Part shown: positions 35,297 through 44,404 of the stretch, piece after piece
Layout: each line of letters begins with the position of its first letter
Position numbering within the stretch: position 1 is the stretch's first letter
NCBI GenBank assembly: GCA_050008575.1
Contig: JBEKMJ010000006.1
Span: 81,016 to 145,015 of the forward strand
Direction of reading: 5' to 3'
Origin: Bog-159 sp050008575
GTDB taxonomy: Bacteria; Acidobacteriota; Terriglobia; Bryobacterales; Bryobacteraceae
Length of the DNA: 64,000 bases
The notes under the pieces: model-generated
Told to the model about the DNA's origin: nothing
What the model saw: the letters and a program-made list of their open reading frames with translations, nothing else
Database searches by the model: none
Made by a program: the position numbers and the translations under genes

Positions 35297-35695
35297 ATGA
35301 AACTGACGATGCTGGTAGTATTCCTTTCGTTGGCCGCTTTCGGTCAGGATCGCCCGGAGGGTCCGCCGCCCGGCCACCCGCCCATGCCCGAGCCCAAGAA
35401 TCTAAAGATTCTGAAGCCTGAACACCTGATGGAGACTATGACGGCGTTCCGCGTGGCGCTGGGCGTGCGCTGCGACTTCTGCCACGTGCAAGGCGACTTC
35501 GCCGCCGACGACAAGCCGCACAAAGAGATCGCGCGCAAGATGCTCGCGATGACGCACGAGATCAATTCGCATTTCCCGGACGGCAAGATGCATGTGACTT
35601 GCTATACCTGCCATCGCGGCTCCGAGGAACCCGCTACCAAGCCGGGCGAAGCTCCGTTCGCCGATCACGCCGAACACGGCGAGCCCCATCCGTAA
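35297..35695 (+). CDS. Periplasmic c-type cytochrome (reaction-centre cytochrome c subunit-like)
   Basis: 132 residues from the ATG at 35297; an upstream ATG at 35282 lies inside the promoter. After a signal peptide (to about AAFG) and a Pro-rich linker, two haem-binding motifs appear: CDFCH in VALGVRCDFCHVQGDF and CYTCH in HVTCYTCHRGSEEP. Spacing and flanking residues match the small acidobacterial proteins related to the photosynthetic reaction-centre cytochrome c subunit (CytoC_RC), which has four haems; here there are two. A His/Glu-rich tail ends the chain. It probably carries electrons in the periplasm. Its partner is not apparent nearby. Confidence 0.9.
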   Translation: MKLTMLVVFLSLAAFGQDRPEGPPPGHPPMPEPKNLKILKPEHLMETMTAFRVALGVRCDFCHVQGDFAADDKPHKEIARKMLAMTHEINSHFPDGKMHVTCYTCHRGSEEPATKPGEAPFADHAEHGEPHP

Positions 35696-35713
35696 CGCCC
35701 GGTAGCACCGGCT

Positions 35714-36532
35714 TCAGCCTGTGTCCTTGCTTCCAACAAACACCCCCTCGGCCACAATCTCCGCCGGACCGGTCAGGAAGATCTCCGCACTCCACCGCAC
35801 GTCCAGCGGCCCGGCTGGGGTAATGACGCGCGCGGGGCTGCGCACCAGCCCGCGCAGGACGGCGGCCGCGAACGCGCCGGTCGATCCCGTGCCTGAGCTC
35901 ATCGTCTCCCCCGCGCCGCGCTCCCAGAAACGCACTTCCAATGTGTGCTCATCGCGCGCCCTCAGGAATGACACATTCGTGCGGTGGGGAAACTGCGGAT
36001 GACGCTCGATCTCCGCGCCCAGCGCCCGCCAGTCGCAATCGAAATCCGCCACCGGCATGGCGCACTGGGGATTGCCCACCCAGACCAGCGTCACATCGCG
36101 CGCGCCTTCTCGGAGCGGCAACTGAAATCGCTCGGCGGTGAACTCCGGCCGCCCCATGTTCATCTCGAATAGAAAGCGCAGACCCGCGCGCTCGAGCAGA
36201 CGGAGCCGCTTGACGCCGGCGCCGGTGCGCACCCGCACTGCGTCCCCCTGGTGGCCGTGCTGGATCAGGTACGCCGCGGCGCAGCGCGTGCCGTTACCGG
36301 AAATCTCCGCCTCGCTGCCATCCGAATTGAATAGCCGGATGGCGGCGTCGTGATCGGGCGCCGAGGCGGGCTCGATCAGCATCCAGCCGTCCGCGCCCAC
36401 GCCCGTGTGCCGGTCGCAGATGGCTTGCGCGATCGCCGGCAAGTCGCCGTGCGGAGTGTCGGCGCTCTTCGTCAGCAAGAAGTCGTTCTTCGCTCCGTGC
36501 GCTTTCGTAAACGGAATTCCCACCATTTCCAT
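35714..36532 (-). CDS. dapF: Diaminopimelate epimerase homologue with Ser in place of the second catalytic Cys
   Basis: 272 residues from the ATG at 36532 (ATG at 36526 is an alternative). Both DapF half-domains are recognisable: FTKAHGAKNDFLL, NSDGSEAEISGNGTRC with the first catalytic Cys (Cys84), WVGNPQCAMP, and ERGAGETMSSGTGSTGA. In typical DapF the last motif is GAGETLACGTG, so Ser213 stands where the proton-abstracting Cys is expected. The enzyme normally converts L,L- to meso-diaminopimelate for peptidoglycan and lysine. The change could weaken, redirect or merely mark a lineage variant. The sequence upstream of Met1 comes from the palindromic repeat. Confidence 0.85.
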   Translation of the reverse strand: MEMVGIPFTKAHGAKNDFLLTKSADTPHGDLPAIAQAICDRHTGVGADGWMLIEPASAPDHDAAIRLFNSDGSEAEISGNGTRCAAAYLIQHGHQGDAVRVRTGAGVKRLRLLERAGLRFLFEMNMGRPEFTAERFQLPLREGARDVTLVWVGNPQCAMPVADFDCDWRALGAEIERHPQFPHRTNVSFLRARDEHTLEVRFWERGAGETMSSGTGSTGAFAAAVLRGLVRSPARVITPAGPLDVRWSAEIFLTGPAEIVAEGVFVGSKDTG

Positions 36533-36559
36533 ATCCGCTTTTCGCACCCCCGTGGCGCA

Positions 36560-36752
36560 CGCCGGACACAGGCTGAAGCCTGTGCTACCAGCGGGGCTCA
36601 AGCCCCGCGCCGGCTAAAGCCCGCCCCCCATTGGGGGACACCGGCGGGCGTAGCTCGCCGGACACAGGCTCTCCAGAGAACCATCGTGCACGTCACTGAT
36701 CTAGCGGGGCTAACGTCCCGCTGGGCGGGCAATGAGTGCCTGCGCCACGTCC
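36560..36752. repeat. Modular palindromic repeat, copy 10
   Basis: ACAGGCTGAAGCCTGT, GCGGGGCTCAAGCCCCGC, GCCGGCTAAAGC, GGCGGGCGTAGCTCGCC, and the 54-base block (36669-36722) that is the inverted partner of 34616-34669. It is followed by ACGTCCCGCTGGGCGGGC and TGCCTGCGCCAC. Confidence 0.9.
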
Positions 36753-36790
36753 CGGCGTCAGTTCTCCGATCTTGGTAACGACCCGCAGGG

Positions 36791-38365
36791 TCACGGGGAC
36801 ACCGGCTCCTTCAACCCAATACAGCAATGATAAATCTCTACCACCGGCGCGTGGGGAACCATCACGATCTTCACCAGCTCATAACGCGGCCCGTTCACGC
36901 CGGCCCGCAGCAAAGCCGTCTGCACCGGATCGCCGCCCATCACCACCGCCCACTCCTCCCATAAAAACAAATCCGGCCGCGTTACCGCCGCCTGCCAATG
37001 CGGCCAGTTATCCCAAGTCAATGTCTCGCGCAACGGAATGCCAGCCGCCCGGAAGATGCCGGTAATGTCGCCGAACGTGCCGATAATTCCGGACCCGCGC
37101 CGGTAGCGCGGCGCAAGATACTCCGCGGCCTCGCGCGTCCAGGCGCGGCGCGCCTCTGAGTTCACTTGCGACTCCTTCCATGTGATCCACGCATCCGGCC
37201 GCGGATCGATCAGCCAGGGTGCGGCCGCCGCCAATACCACCGCCGCGGCGGCCCAGCGTTGCGCGCGCGCCGGAGCCAGCGACACCAGCGCCGCCGCGCC
37301 AAAAGCCAGGGCGGGGAAGAGCGCCAACCCGTAGCGCGAGTTGTAGTAACTGTTGGGCCACAAGTCCGGCAGGAAGATCGGCGTGCCGGACGAATGCATG
37401 CTCCACACGTAAAACACCCCGGGCAGCGGCAACAGCATCGCCGGCCACCACGCTTTGCGGACCGCTGCACACGCTACCAAACCGGCCGCGCCCAGCCACA
37501 CCAGCGGTACTCCCGCGCACCAGCGCACGGCGGTCCGGAAATACAGGAACGCCTTGGCCCAGTTATGCAAGCCGGGATAGTGTGCCGACCCTTGAATACC
37601 CAGGGCCGAATATGGGCCGTTGTAAAAATCGAGCACATGGGAGCAGCACCACCAGTTGTGCCCCAGCCAGTAGAGTGGCCCCAAGCCGGCAATCGCCGCG
37701 AACAGCGCCGCCTTCGCCACGCGCCACCGCTTCGCCACCACCAGCACGAAGACGGTCACGAACGGAACCAGGAACCAGCCGTCATAACGCGTCAGCGTGC
37801 CGCACAGCGCGGCCACGCCGCCTCCGGCCACAGCCATCCACGATTGGGTATCGCGGAACCGCACTGTGAAATACAAGACCGCCATCGCGGCGGCCATGAA
37901 CAACGGCTCCGTCATCGCGGTGGATTGCAGGTATAGCACGTTGGGATTCGCGGCGAAAACCACCGCCGCGGCCATCGCGGCCGCCCGTCCGGCGAAGACC
38001 CGCCGCGCCGCGCAAAACAAGAACGCGCCCGCCAGCACGAAGCTGGCGCCGGAAACGATGGATCCCGCCAGCGCCGTGCGCCACAGCGCATCGTTCCGCG
38101 CCAGCGGCATGGTTAGCACGTGCAGCAACGGCAGCCACACCGAGCCGATCTGGTCGTACCCCGGCGTGCGGGAATCCTGAATGCGCCGCGCGATGTTCAG
38201 GTGCGCTTCCGCGTCGCCGTAATACGCCAGGTAGCCGCCCCGATAGAAGAACCAGACCCACGCGGCGCTCCAGAGACTCAGCAGCGCGACGACCGCGCCC
38301 GTCTCCAGAAGCCGCTTAAAAATCGGTGCAGGCTTTGAATTCGCCGTACCTTTCCTCAACCTCAT
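36791..38365 (-). CDS. Polytopic membrane glycosyltransferase, GT39/ArnT-like (GT-C fold)
   Basis: 524 residues with about ten membrane helices. The first periplasmic loop after TM1 holds YYGDAEAHLNIARRI, where the acidic pair fits the DxD/E-type motif of GT-C transferases that use polyprenyl-linked sugars; a second loop has TEPLFMAAAM, and TRYDGWFLVPF follows a conserved Arg-Tyr. The last ~130 residues form a soluble domain. Such enzymes attach sugars to lipids or proteins on the outer face of the membrane. The start overlaps the end of the PfkB-type kinase gene by 50 bases, so the two are coupled or the real start is slightly downstream. Confidence 0.85.
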   Translation of the reverse strand: MRLRKGTANSKPAPIFKRLLETGAVVALLSLWSAAWVWFFYRGGYLAYYGDAEAHLNIARRIQDSRTPGYDQIGSVWLPLLHVLTMPLARNDALWRTALAGSIVSGASFVLAGAFLFCAARRVFAGRAAAMAAAVVFAANPNVLYLQSTAMTEPLFMAAAMAVLYFTVRFRDTQSWMAVAGGGVAALCGTLTRYDGWFLVPFVTVFVLVVAKRWRVAKAALFAAIAGLGPLYWLGHNWWCCSHVLDFYNGPYSALGIQGSAHYPGLHNWAKAFLYFRTAVRWCAGVPLVWLGAAGLVACAAVRKAWWPAMLLPLPGVFYVWSMHSSGTPIFLPDLWPNSYYNSRYGLALFPALAFGAAALVSLAPARAQRWAAAAVVLAAAAPWLIDPRPDAWITWKESQVNSEARRAWTREAAEYLAPRYRRGSGIIGTFGDITGIFRAAGIPLRETLTWDNWPHWQAAVTRPDLFLWEEWAVVMGGDPVQTALLRAGVNGPRYELVKIVMVPHAPVVEIYHCCIGLKEPVSP

Positions 38366-39233
38366 CCCGAGTCAGTGTGCGAAACCGGTCCACCCCGAAT
38401 TGTTCGCAGCAGAAGCTGCCCATCACCGAGCCATAGATCACGGCGCGCCGCCAGTCCGCGATGTCCACCGCGCCGCCGCCTGGGTTCACTCCGCGCGCCG
38501 CCAGATATCCGATAAAGCCGCCCGCGAAACAATCGCCCGCCCCGGTTGGATCGAAAACGTCTTCCAGCAAGTAACCCGGCGCGATGAAATAGGAGCCTTC
38601 CGCGAACAGGATCGCACCGTACTCGCCGCGTTTCACCACCAGTGTACGCGGTCCCATATCCAGAATCCGGGCAGCGGCGCGCCGCAGGTTGTGTTCGCCG
38701 GAGAGCATGCGCGCCTCGCTGTCGTTGATCAACAGAAAATCCCAATCGCGCAGCGTCTCCAGCAGCTCGGCGCGATAGTCGCGTATCCAATAATTCATGG
38801 TGTCGCCGCCGGCAAGCTGCAGTCCGTTCATCTGCGCGCGCACGCCCCGCTGCAGCGCCGGCTGGATATTGCCCAACAGCAGATAGGGAGCCGTGCGATA
38901 CCGTTGCGGCAGCTTGGGCTCAAAATCGGCGAATACATTCAGGTCCGTGCGCAGTGTTTCGCGGTCGTTCATGTCCGCCGAGTACTTGCCTTCCCAGAAG
39001 AAAGTCTTGCCCGGCACCCGCTCCAGACCTTCCAGGTCGATTCCTTTTCCAGCCAATAGATCGGCGTCCTCGCGCGCGAAATCGTCTCCAACCACCGCGA
39101 CAATTTTGACCGGAACAAAGTAGCTCGCCGCCAAAGCTATATAAGTGGCGGCGCCGCCTAGCATGCGGTCTACCTTGCCGTGCGGCGTTTCCACGCCGTC
39201 GTATGCCACCGAACCTACCACCACGAGAGACAT
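38316..39233 (-). CDS. PfkB-family carbohydrate/nucleoside kinase
   Basis: 305 residues from the ATG at 39233. The N-terminal PfkB motif is present as MLGGAATYIALAASYF, and the second signature carries the catalytic base in VFDPTGAGDCFAGGFIGYLA (Asp of GAGD). NDSEARMLSGE is the typical phosphate/ATP-side NxxE-type motif. The sequence resembles a group of acidobacterial PfkB proteins often annotated as sugar kinases or adenosine-kinase-like; the substrate is uncertain. Its 3' end overlaps the start of the membrane glycosyltransferase, suggesting that both work on the same sugar route, though this is inference. Confidence 0.92.
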   Translation of the reverse strand: MSLVVVGSVAYDGVETPHGKVDRMLGGAATYIALAASYFVPVKIVAVVGDDFAREDADLLAGKGIDLEGLERVPGKTFFWEGKYSADMNDRETLRTDLNVFADFEPKLPQRYRTAPYLLLGNIQPALQRGVRAQMNGLQLAGGDTMNYWIRDYRAELLETLRDWDFLLINDSEARMLSGEHNLRRAAARILDMGPRTLVVKRGEYGAILFAEGSYFIAPGYLLEDVFDPTGAGDCFAGGFIGYLAARGVNPGGGAVDIADWRRAVIYGSVMGSFCCEQFGVDRFRTLTRDEVEERYGEFKACTDF

Positions 39234-39305
39234 GGCTTGATTGTAACAGCAGTAGAACAAGCCTCGGCCCGACGGTCGGGAAGCCCCAAAACTGTTGAGC
39301 ACTCG

Positions 39306-42300
39306 CTAGTCGATCGTAAAGGTCAAGCTGTTGGAAGTGCCGCCGCCGGGGGCCGGGTTCTTCACCGTCACGGTGGCGGTGCCCGCCGTAGCGATATCGG
39401 CCGCCGTGATCTTACCGGTCACCTGCCCGCTGTTCACAAAGCTGGTAGAGACACCCTTGCCGTTCCACTCCACGGTGCAGCCGGAGACGAGGTTCGACCC
39501 GTTGACCGTCAGCGTGAAGGCCTTGCCGCCGTGAGTCGCGTTGGGCGGCGCCAGCGTAGCGAGCGACGGCACGGGATTGGGCTCCTGCACGTTGACACTG
39601 ACCTTTGTGGAAGCGCTGTTGCCTAGCACGTCCGCGGCGCCGGCCGTAATGGTACGAGTGCCCGCCGGGCCGGATAGCGCCGGGAAAGTCGCCTTATACA
39701 GGTTGGTCCCGCTGGCCTTGGCCGCGATGGTCTCGCCGGGATCGATCGTTCCGTTCCCGTTCACGTCGAACGATACCGTGACCGAAGACACGGTGGTCGC
39801 ATCCGTAACGTTCACGGTAACCGCTAGCGGCAGGGTCAAGCCTACGTTGGAATTGGCCTTGGGAGTCTGCACCGCTACGGCGGGCGGCGTAGTGTTCGGG
39901 GGGCCGTTCTGGTTGATGTAATCGGTAAAGTTCAGTTCCGGGGTAAACTGGCTGGTTTCCGGGAACGTGCCGTAAGCCGCCCCAAAGGTATTGCCGAGGT
40001 GGAACATGGCATTCGAAAAATCGCCCTGAAGATTGCCCCAGTCGTCGAATGTGGGATCCGCGGAGCCGGAATAACTCTGCACCGTCGAGGCGCAGGCATT
40101 CTGCCAACTGTAGCTCATCAGGCTTAGGTAACTCGACCCCTTATAAGCGTCGTTGTCGGTGCCACCGTGGCGCAGACCCATGGTATGGCCGAGTTCGTGC
40201 GCCAGCACGCGCCACTGCAGGCAGGTGGTTCCCAGCACATCCAAGCCGGACGGCGTGGTGTAGACAATGTATTCGTCGGAGGGGGGTACGGCCACCGGAC
40301 CGAAGGTGAGGATGATATCGTTGCCGGGCAGCGAATTGTCGTCCGGGTCGGGATTGATGAAGATTTCGGCGCGTCCGAGATTGCCGGCCAGAACACTGAA
40401 AGTGCTGGTGGAATCCGGAGGGATACCCCAATCGCCCTGGATCGCGATTTGATTTAGTCCTAAGTTAAACCCTTGGATGGTGGCGTACTGGCCTTCCCCA
40501 GTGCCGGCGGTGATCTTAACCACGTCCCCCGAGGAGCTATAGGGAAGCGGGCTGGCCGAATTCAGATAATTCACTCCGCCGCTGGCCACGTGCCAGCTCA
40601 TGGCGCCGGAGGCGTCGGCGTCCGCTTGAAAGTAGTCGCCCAGGACGACATAGTGGAACGCCAGCTCGCGGCCGTCCTTGTCGGCCGTTCCGAGGAAGTT
40701 ATCCTTCACGTCCTGGAATGCGCGCGTATTTATTCCCGGAATGGTCACGGGCTTATTGGGGTTGCCGAAGTAAATGAGTTCGGGCAGGCCAGTGCCGCTG
40801 GTACCGGTCAGGCCGATCTGGTTGCCGCCTTTCAGGGGTCCCTGGCCCATGTTGAGGTTCAAGGACCCGCCCTGGGCATCCGTGCCGGAACCGCCATCGA
40901 TGTGCAGCGTGATACCCGCCGGAATGGCCGCGGGGTTGCCGCCGTTATAAAGCGCGCCATAGTCGGTCCCGGTGAGGGACGGCGCGAGGTTGAACATGTT
41001 TTGCAGCGAGGCGACGATCTGGCCCTGCAATGGACCGATCACCCCGGGAGCCGGCTCGAAGGTAACACCGGGCTGATTGGCTACCCAATCCATTTGGAGG
41101 AAGAGGTCGCGGACGTCGGGGTTGGCGCCCATGGCCGGCAAGTCGAGATCCACAAAACCGTCCTGGTCCATATCGATGCCGGTGGTCTCCCAGTGGTCCA
41201 GCAAGCCGTCCTGATCGGAATCCAGATGGTTGCCGCGCACGATCATCTGCTGGCCGGTCTGCGTGGATACCCAGAACGCCACGCGGTGGTCGCCGCGCCG
41301 CATGGTGCGGTAGGCATTGGTTTCGTCCTTGGCGGCGTTGCCGATCTGATTGTTCACGCCGATGGCGGTGACTGTCCAGCCGAAGATGGTGTCTCCGATC
41401 TGCGCCACCGGAATGGCGGTGGCGGGATGATAGACGCGGTTAAACGGCGAGTCGAGCTGACTCTGTACGTCCACCCGGATGGTCCACAGGCCCTGGTTGG
41501 CGGAGAAGAACAGCGGGAAGTTCTTAAGGATCGGATTGGTCCGGCTGGCTCCGGTAGGGGTACCCACGAAAGAGATGACGAACGTATCGTCGTCGATGCC
41601 GGTGGCGCCCAGCCCCAGGTTAGTCACTGCCACGCGGCTGCCCGTGGGATAGCCGGCGGTGTTGAAGTACAGCGTATTTCCGTTGTCGTCATAACCCAGC
41701 TCGGCGCCCGGGACGCAGACTTCACCGGGGTTGCAAATACCATCGTTATTGCCGCCGGTATTCAATACTTCGGCCATAATGCCCGTGACCCGGGTGATAT
41801 GCCAGACGCCACTGCCTTCATTGGTGGCGGCAAAGATCCCAGGCCCCGGCGTGGTTCCCAGGGTGGTGGCGCCGCTGGCGCTCAGATTGCCCTGAAACGC
41901 AATAACCATCCCATCGGAGGAAATGCCGGGCGCATAGTCGATCGAAGTGAACAGGTTGTAATCGGCGATAACGATATAGCTGGACAGATTATTCTGATAG
42001 AGCATCAACTGGAAACCGGTAGGAGGCGAGGTAGTCTCCTCATAGAGCAGGACATCGCCGTTCTCATCGATCGCCGGCTCACCCACGCTAACCTTGACGG
42101 GGGTCTCGGCCAGCGCGCCGCCCTGGGGTTGTTCCAACAAGTATTGCTGCGTGCCATTGAGGGCCATTGCGGCAACGCCCCCCTTCTTGTTAATGCTCGG
42201 GTAGGGAAACACCGCGCTGTATTTCTGGCCGGGGCCGCCGCGCGCCACATAGCGGAAGGAATTCTCGGAGGCCGAATTCCACACCCGGATCGAAGTGGTC

Positions 42301-42680
42301 GCCGGGCTGGTAGTGGTGATGCTGTCTTTGGTGACGATCTGATTGACGTTGTTGTACTGCAGCGCGGCGTCGAACAATTCGCTGCTGCCCGCCGATCCGG
42401 GATTGATGCTGGTGGGCGCCGCACGGCCGGTGCCAGTCCAGATGGTTTGGCCGGCGGAGGTTTGCCCCATGAAGGCCACTTCCTCAAAGTCGTTGATGGA
42501 GGGGCCTTGCCCCAGGGCCGTCAAACCGTTGCAGCCGGTGGCCGCTATGATGTACCACTCGTAGAATTTGCCGGGAATGGACGCGTTGCCGGGACACTGC
42601 GCGAACGCCTGCCCGCACAACGAAAAAACAGCCGCCAGGATGGCAGCGGAACAGAATCGATTAAGTCGTTTAGTAGCCAC
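39306..42680 (-). CDS. Large secreted metzincin-type metalloprotease with Ig/IPT C-terminus
   Basis: 1124 residues, GTG start at 42680 with GCAGGAG upstream. A signal peptide (to FAQC) is followed by ~450 residues of beta-rich sequence without a clear name, then a calcium-binding TSP3-like stretch (SDQDGLLDHWETTGIDMDQD at about 490). The zinc site HELGHTMGLRHGG (about 828-840), with HExxHxxGxxH, and a downstream Met-turn SLMSYS (about 851) define a metzincin. The end holds an Ig-like domain with an EF-hand-type loop (DVNGNGTIDPGE) and an IPT/TIG domain (~1030-1124). It is probably an exported protease acting on surface or environmental protein. Confidence 0.88.
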   Translation of the reverse strand: MATKRLNRFCSAAILAAVFSLCGQAFAQCPGNASIPGKFYEWYIIAATGCNGLTALGQGPSINDFEEVAFMGQTSAGQTIWTGTGRAAPTSINPGSAGSSELFDAALQYNNVNQIVTKDSITTTSPATTSIRVWNSASENSFRYVARGGPGQKYSAVFPYPSINKKGGVAAMALNGTQQYLLEQPQGGALAETPVKVSVGEPAIDENGDVLLYEETTSPPTGFQLMLYQNNLSSYIVIADYNLFTSIDYAPGISSDGMVIAFQGNLSASGATTLGTTPGPGIFAATNEGSGVWHITRVTGIMAEVLNTGGNNDGICNPGEVCVPGAELGYDDNGNTLYFNTAGYPTGSRVAVTNLGLGATGIDDDTFVISFVGTPTGASRTNPILKNFPLFFSANQGLWTIRVDVQSQLDSPFNRVYHPATAIPVAQIGDTIFGWTVTAIGVNNQIGNAAKDETNAYRTMRRGDHRVAFWVSTQTGQQMIVRGNHLDSDQDGLLDHWETTGIDMDQDGFVDLDLPAMGANPDVRDLFLQMDWVANQPGVTFEPAPGVIGPLQGQIVASLQNMFNLAPSLTGTDYGALYNGGNPAAIPAGITLHIDGGSGTDAQGGSLNLNMGQGPLKGGNQIGLTGTSGTGLPELIYFGNPNKPVTIPGINTRAFQDVKDNFLGTADKDGRELAFHYVVLGDYFQADADASGAMSWHVASGGVNYLNSASPLPYSSSGDVVKITAGTGEGQYATIQGFNLGLNQIAIQGDWGIPPDSTSTFSVLAGNLGRAEIFINPDPDDNSLPGNDIILTFGPVAVPPSDEYIVYTTPSGLDVLGTTCLQWRVLAHELGHTMGLRHGGTDNDAYKGSSYLSLMSYSWQNACASTVQSYSGSADPTFDDWGNLQGDFSNAMFHLGNTFGAAYGTFPETSQFTPELNFTDYINQNGPPNTTPPAVAVQTPKANSNVGLTLPLAVTVNVTDATTVSSVTVSFDVNGNGTIDPGETIAAKASGTNLYKATFPALSGPAGTRTITAGAADVLGNSASTKVSVNVQEPNPVPSLATLAPPNATHGGKAFTLTVNGSNLVSGCTVEWNGKGVSTSFVNSGQVTGKITAADIATAGTATVTVKNPAPGGGTSNSLTFTID

Positions 42681-42688
42681 GTGGGTAC

Positions 42689-42725
42689 TCCTGCAATAAC
42701 GTTTGTAATAACGCTGTAAACGTAA
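42689..42725. repeat. Short direct repeats before the metzincin gene
   Basis: Two copies of the word TAATAACG (in GCAATAACGTTTGTAATAAC and following GCTG) about 20-40 bases upstream of the GTG start, plus TAAACG. They could be operator half-sites; nothing else supports this. Confidence 0.35.
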
Positions 42726-42875
42726 TGGTACTCATGTTACCTAAATAGACTGCGCAGTTGTAGAGTAGAAGATGAGTTGCCTCAGTATAGACAAAGACCG
42801 CGTTGAAATCAATGAGGGGAAAGTCCCGGTACGTTCCAGTAGTTCCATGCCACCGAGCGGTGAGGGGGTATTTAT

Positions 42876-43319
42876 CTACTGCGCTGCCGCCAGGACTTCC
42901 GACGGACCGGGCTTACCTCGTTGGGCGTAGCGGACGACGCCATCCGGACCGATCAAGTAGACGGTGCGCTTTACGAAAAGGCCGTTGGCATGATAGAGGG
43001 CGGCGACCTTCTGGCCGGCATCCACCAGCAGAGGAAACGGCAAGTGATACTTCTCTTGGAATTTGAAGTGACTGCCGGCGCTCGCGGGATTGACTCCGAA
43101 TACCTGTGTGTTGCGCTGGCGGGCCTGGGCCCATTGGTCGCGGAACTCGCAAAGTTGTTTCCGGCAAACTGGCGTATCGTCACCGGGATAGAACACCAGC
43201 ACCACGTTGTTGCCGCGCAGTTTGGAAAGACTCACGGATCCTCCATCCTGCTTGGGCAGCGTGAAGTCCGGGGCCGGGGAGCCGGCCGGCAGCGGGTCGG
43301 AGAAGAGCCAGTCGAGCAT
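42876..43319 (-). CDS. Peroxiredoxin, BCP/PrxQ type
   Basis: 147 residues of thioredoxin fold. The peroxidatic Cys lies in FYPGDDTPVCRKQLCEFRD, and a second Cys five residues later (PVCxxxxC) is the resolving Cys of the PrxQ/BCP group, which forms an intramolecular disulfide and is reduced by thioredoxin. The usual PGxxTPxC environment and RTVYLIGPDGVVRYAQRG strand are intact. It detoxifies hydrogen peroxide and organic peroxides in the cytoplasm. No signal peptide is present. It stands alone between the metzincin and the GNAT gene. Confidence 0.94.
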   Translation of the reverse strand: MLDWLFSDPLPAGSPAPDFTLPKQDGGSVSLSKLRGNNVVLVFYPGDDTPVCRKQLCEFRDQWAQARQRNTQVFGVNPASAGSHFKFQEKYHLPFPLLVDAGQKVAALYHANGLFVKRTVYLIGPDGVVRYAQRGKPGPSEVLAAAQ

Positions 43320-43339
43320 TAGTTTATTCGGTGGCGCGA

Positions 43340-43383
43340 GGCGGCGGGGCTCAAGCCCCGCGCGGGATCAATCCCGCCCCCCA
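43340..43383. repeat. Modular palindromic repeat, short copy
   Basis: GCGGGGCTCAAGCCCCGC and GCGGGATCAATCCCGC hairpins followed by CCCCCCA between two minus-strand genes, at the 3' end of the GNAT gene. Confidence 0.85.
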
Positions 43384-43387
43384 CATA

Positions 43388-44395
43388 TCAAAAGCCCTCC
43401 CACACATACGCGAAGAACTTGCGCGTGGTGGTGAAACCGACGTCCTCATACAGCTTAATGGCCTCCCGATTGGAGGCGGTGACCGTAAGACTGGTTTTGC
43501 GGCAGCCGGCCTCGCGCAGCAGGGTGAGCGACTGGCGCAACAGCTCGTAGCCCACGCCCGTGCCGCGCACCCAGGGGGCCACGCAGATTTGGGTGATGTG
43601 GCCGCAGTAAGGCATCACCAGGCTGGCCAGACTGATGCCGCAGATGCGTCCAGTCACGCGGTCGAAGGCCGCCACCGACGCAGGCTTGAAGAACGTGCCA
43701 CATCCCGGATACTGCACAATGTTGAACAGGAATCGCCGTGCGCCGGCGATCGAGCGGTATTGATCGTTGATGAGGCTATCCACGTGACCCTGATAGGCCG
43801 CCGCGATCAACTGGGCGGCCGGCTCCTGGTATTGGTCCGACCACCGCTCGACGTAAACGCGGCTGGACGCTCCGGCCCGCCCCGGCGCCAAGCCATGGCC
43901 CCACCGGCGCGAGGGATCCAGGGCGGCGTGCTGCATTTCGAGCATCATAAAGTTGCGTTCGAAGCCGCTGAGATAGCGCGGCATGGGTAGCGCGCCCGTG
44001 GAACGCCACATCATGAGTTGAGATTCGATGCGGCCGATTTGGGGCGCGGCGGTAAGGGATCCCAGAATCGACTCCAGCAGGCGGCTTTCGTTTTCGACGG
44101 TGCAAAAAGCGTCCCGCACGTAGAGATCGCCGATCAATCCCTTGTGCTCTTCCAGGACATAGTAGGCATAGCCCACGGCCTCGCCATCGTCGACCAGAGC
44201 GAATCCGTTCAAGGCGCGCATGTCCACGAAGCGGCGCACCAAGTCGGCCGACTTGGCGAAGTCCCAATCGAGGAGTCGATGCCAGGCTGCAACTTCTTCG
44301 TCGAGCAGCGGATTGAGGTCCTCCGAGCGCAGGTGCCGCAAATCCACGAGGCTGGGGCTGGGCGCTGTAGGAGCGGGTTCGAGGCGCGCAGCCAT
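43388..44395 (-). CDS. GNAT-family N-acetyltransferase
   Basis: 335 residues from the ATG at 44395. The C-terminal half is a classical GNAT domain: acetyl-CoA motif A is ICVAPWVRGTGVGYELLRQS, and motif B is ASNREAIKLYEDVGF. The N-terminal half (~25-165) looks like a second, diverged GNAT-like fold (VDDGEAVGYAYYVLEEHKGL), so this may be a tandem GNAT. The acceptor amine is unknown. A TACAAT box ends nine bases before the ATG. A palindromic repeat lies behind the stop. Confidence 0.88.
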   Translation of the reverse strand: MAARLEPAPTAPSPSLVDLRHLRSEDLNPLLDEEVAAWHRLLDWDFAKSADLVRRFVDMRALNGFALVDDGEAVGYAYYVLEEHKGLIGDLYVRDAFCTVENESRLLESILGSLTAAPQIGRIESQLMMWRSTGALPMPRYLSGFERNFMMLEMQHAALDPSRRWGHGLAPGRAGASSRVYVERWSDQYQEPAAQLIAAAYQGHVDSLINDQYRSIAGARRFLFNIVQYPGCGTFFKPASVAAFDRVTGRICGISLASLVMPYCGHITQICVAPWVRGTGVGYELLRQSLTLLREAGCRKTSLTVTASNREAIKLYEDVGFTTTRKFFAYVWEGF

Positions 44396-44404
44396 TCTGC
44401 GGAC

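Noticed and set aside
34526..36752. The 54-base inverted pair as insertion-sequence ends
   Set aside because: No transposase between them, the enclosed genes are ordinary, and no target-site duplication was seen.
40473..42719. 748-residue plus-strand frame opposite the metzincin
   Set aside because: Composition is that of a complementary frame; the minus strand has signal peptide, ribosome-binding site and zinc motif.
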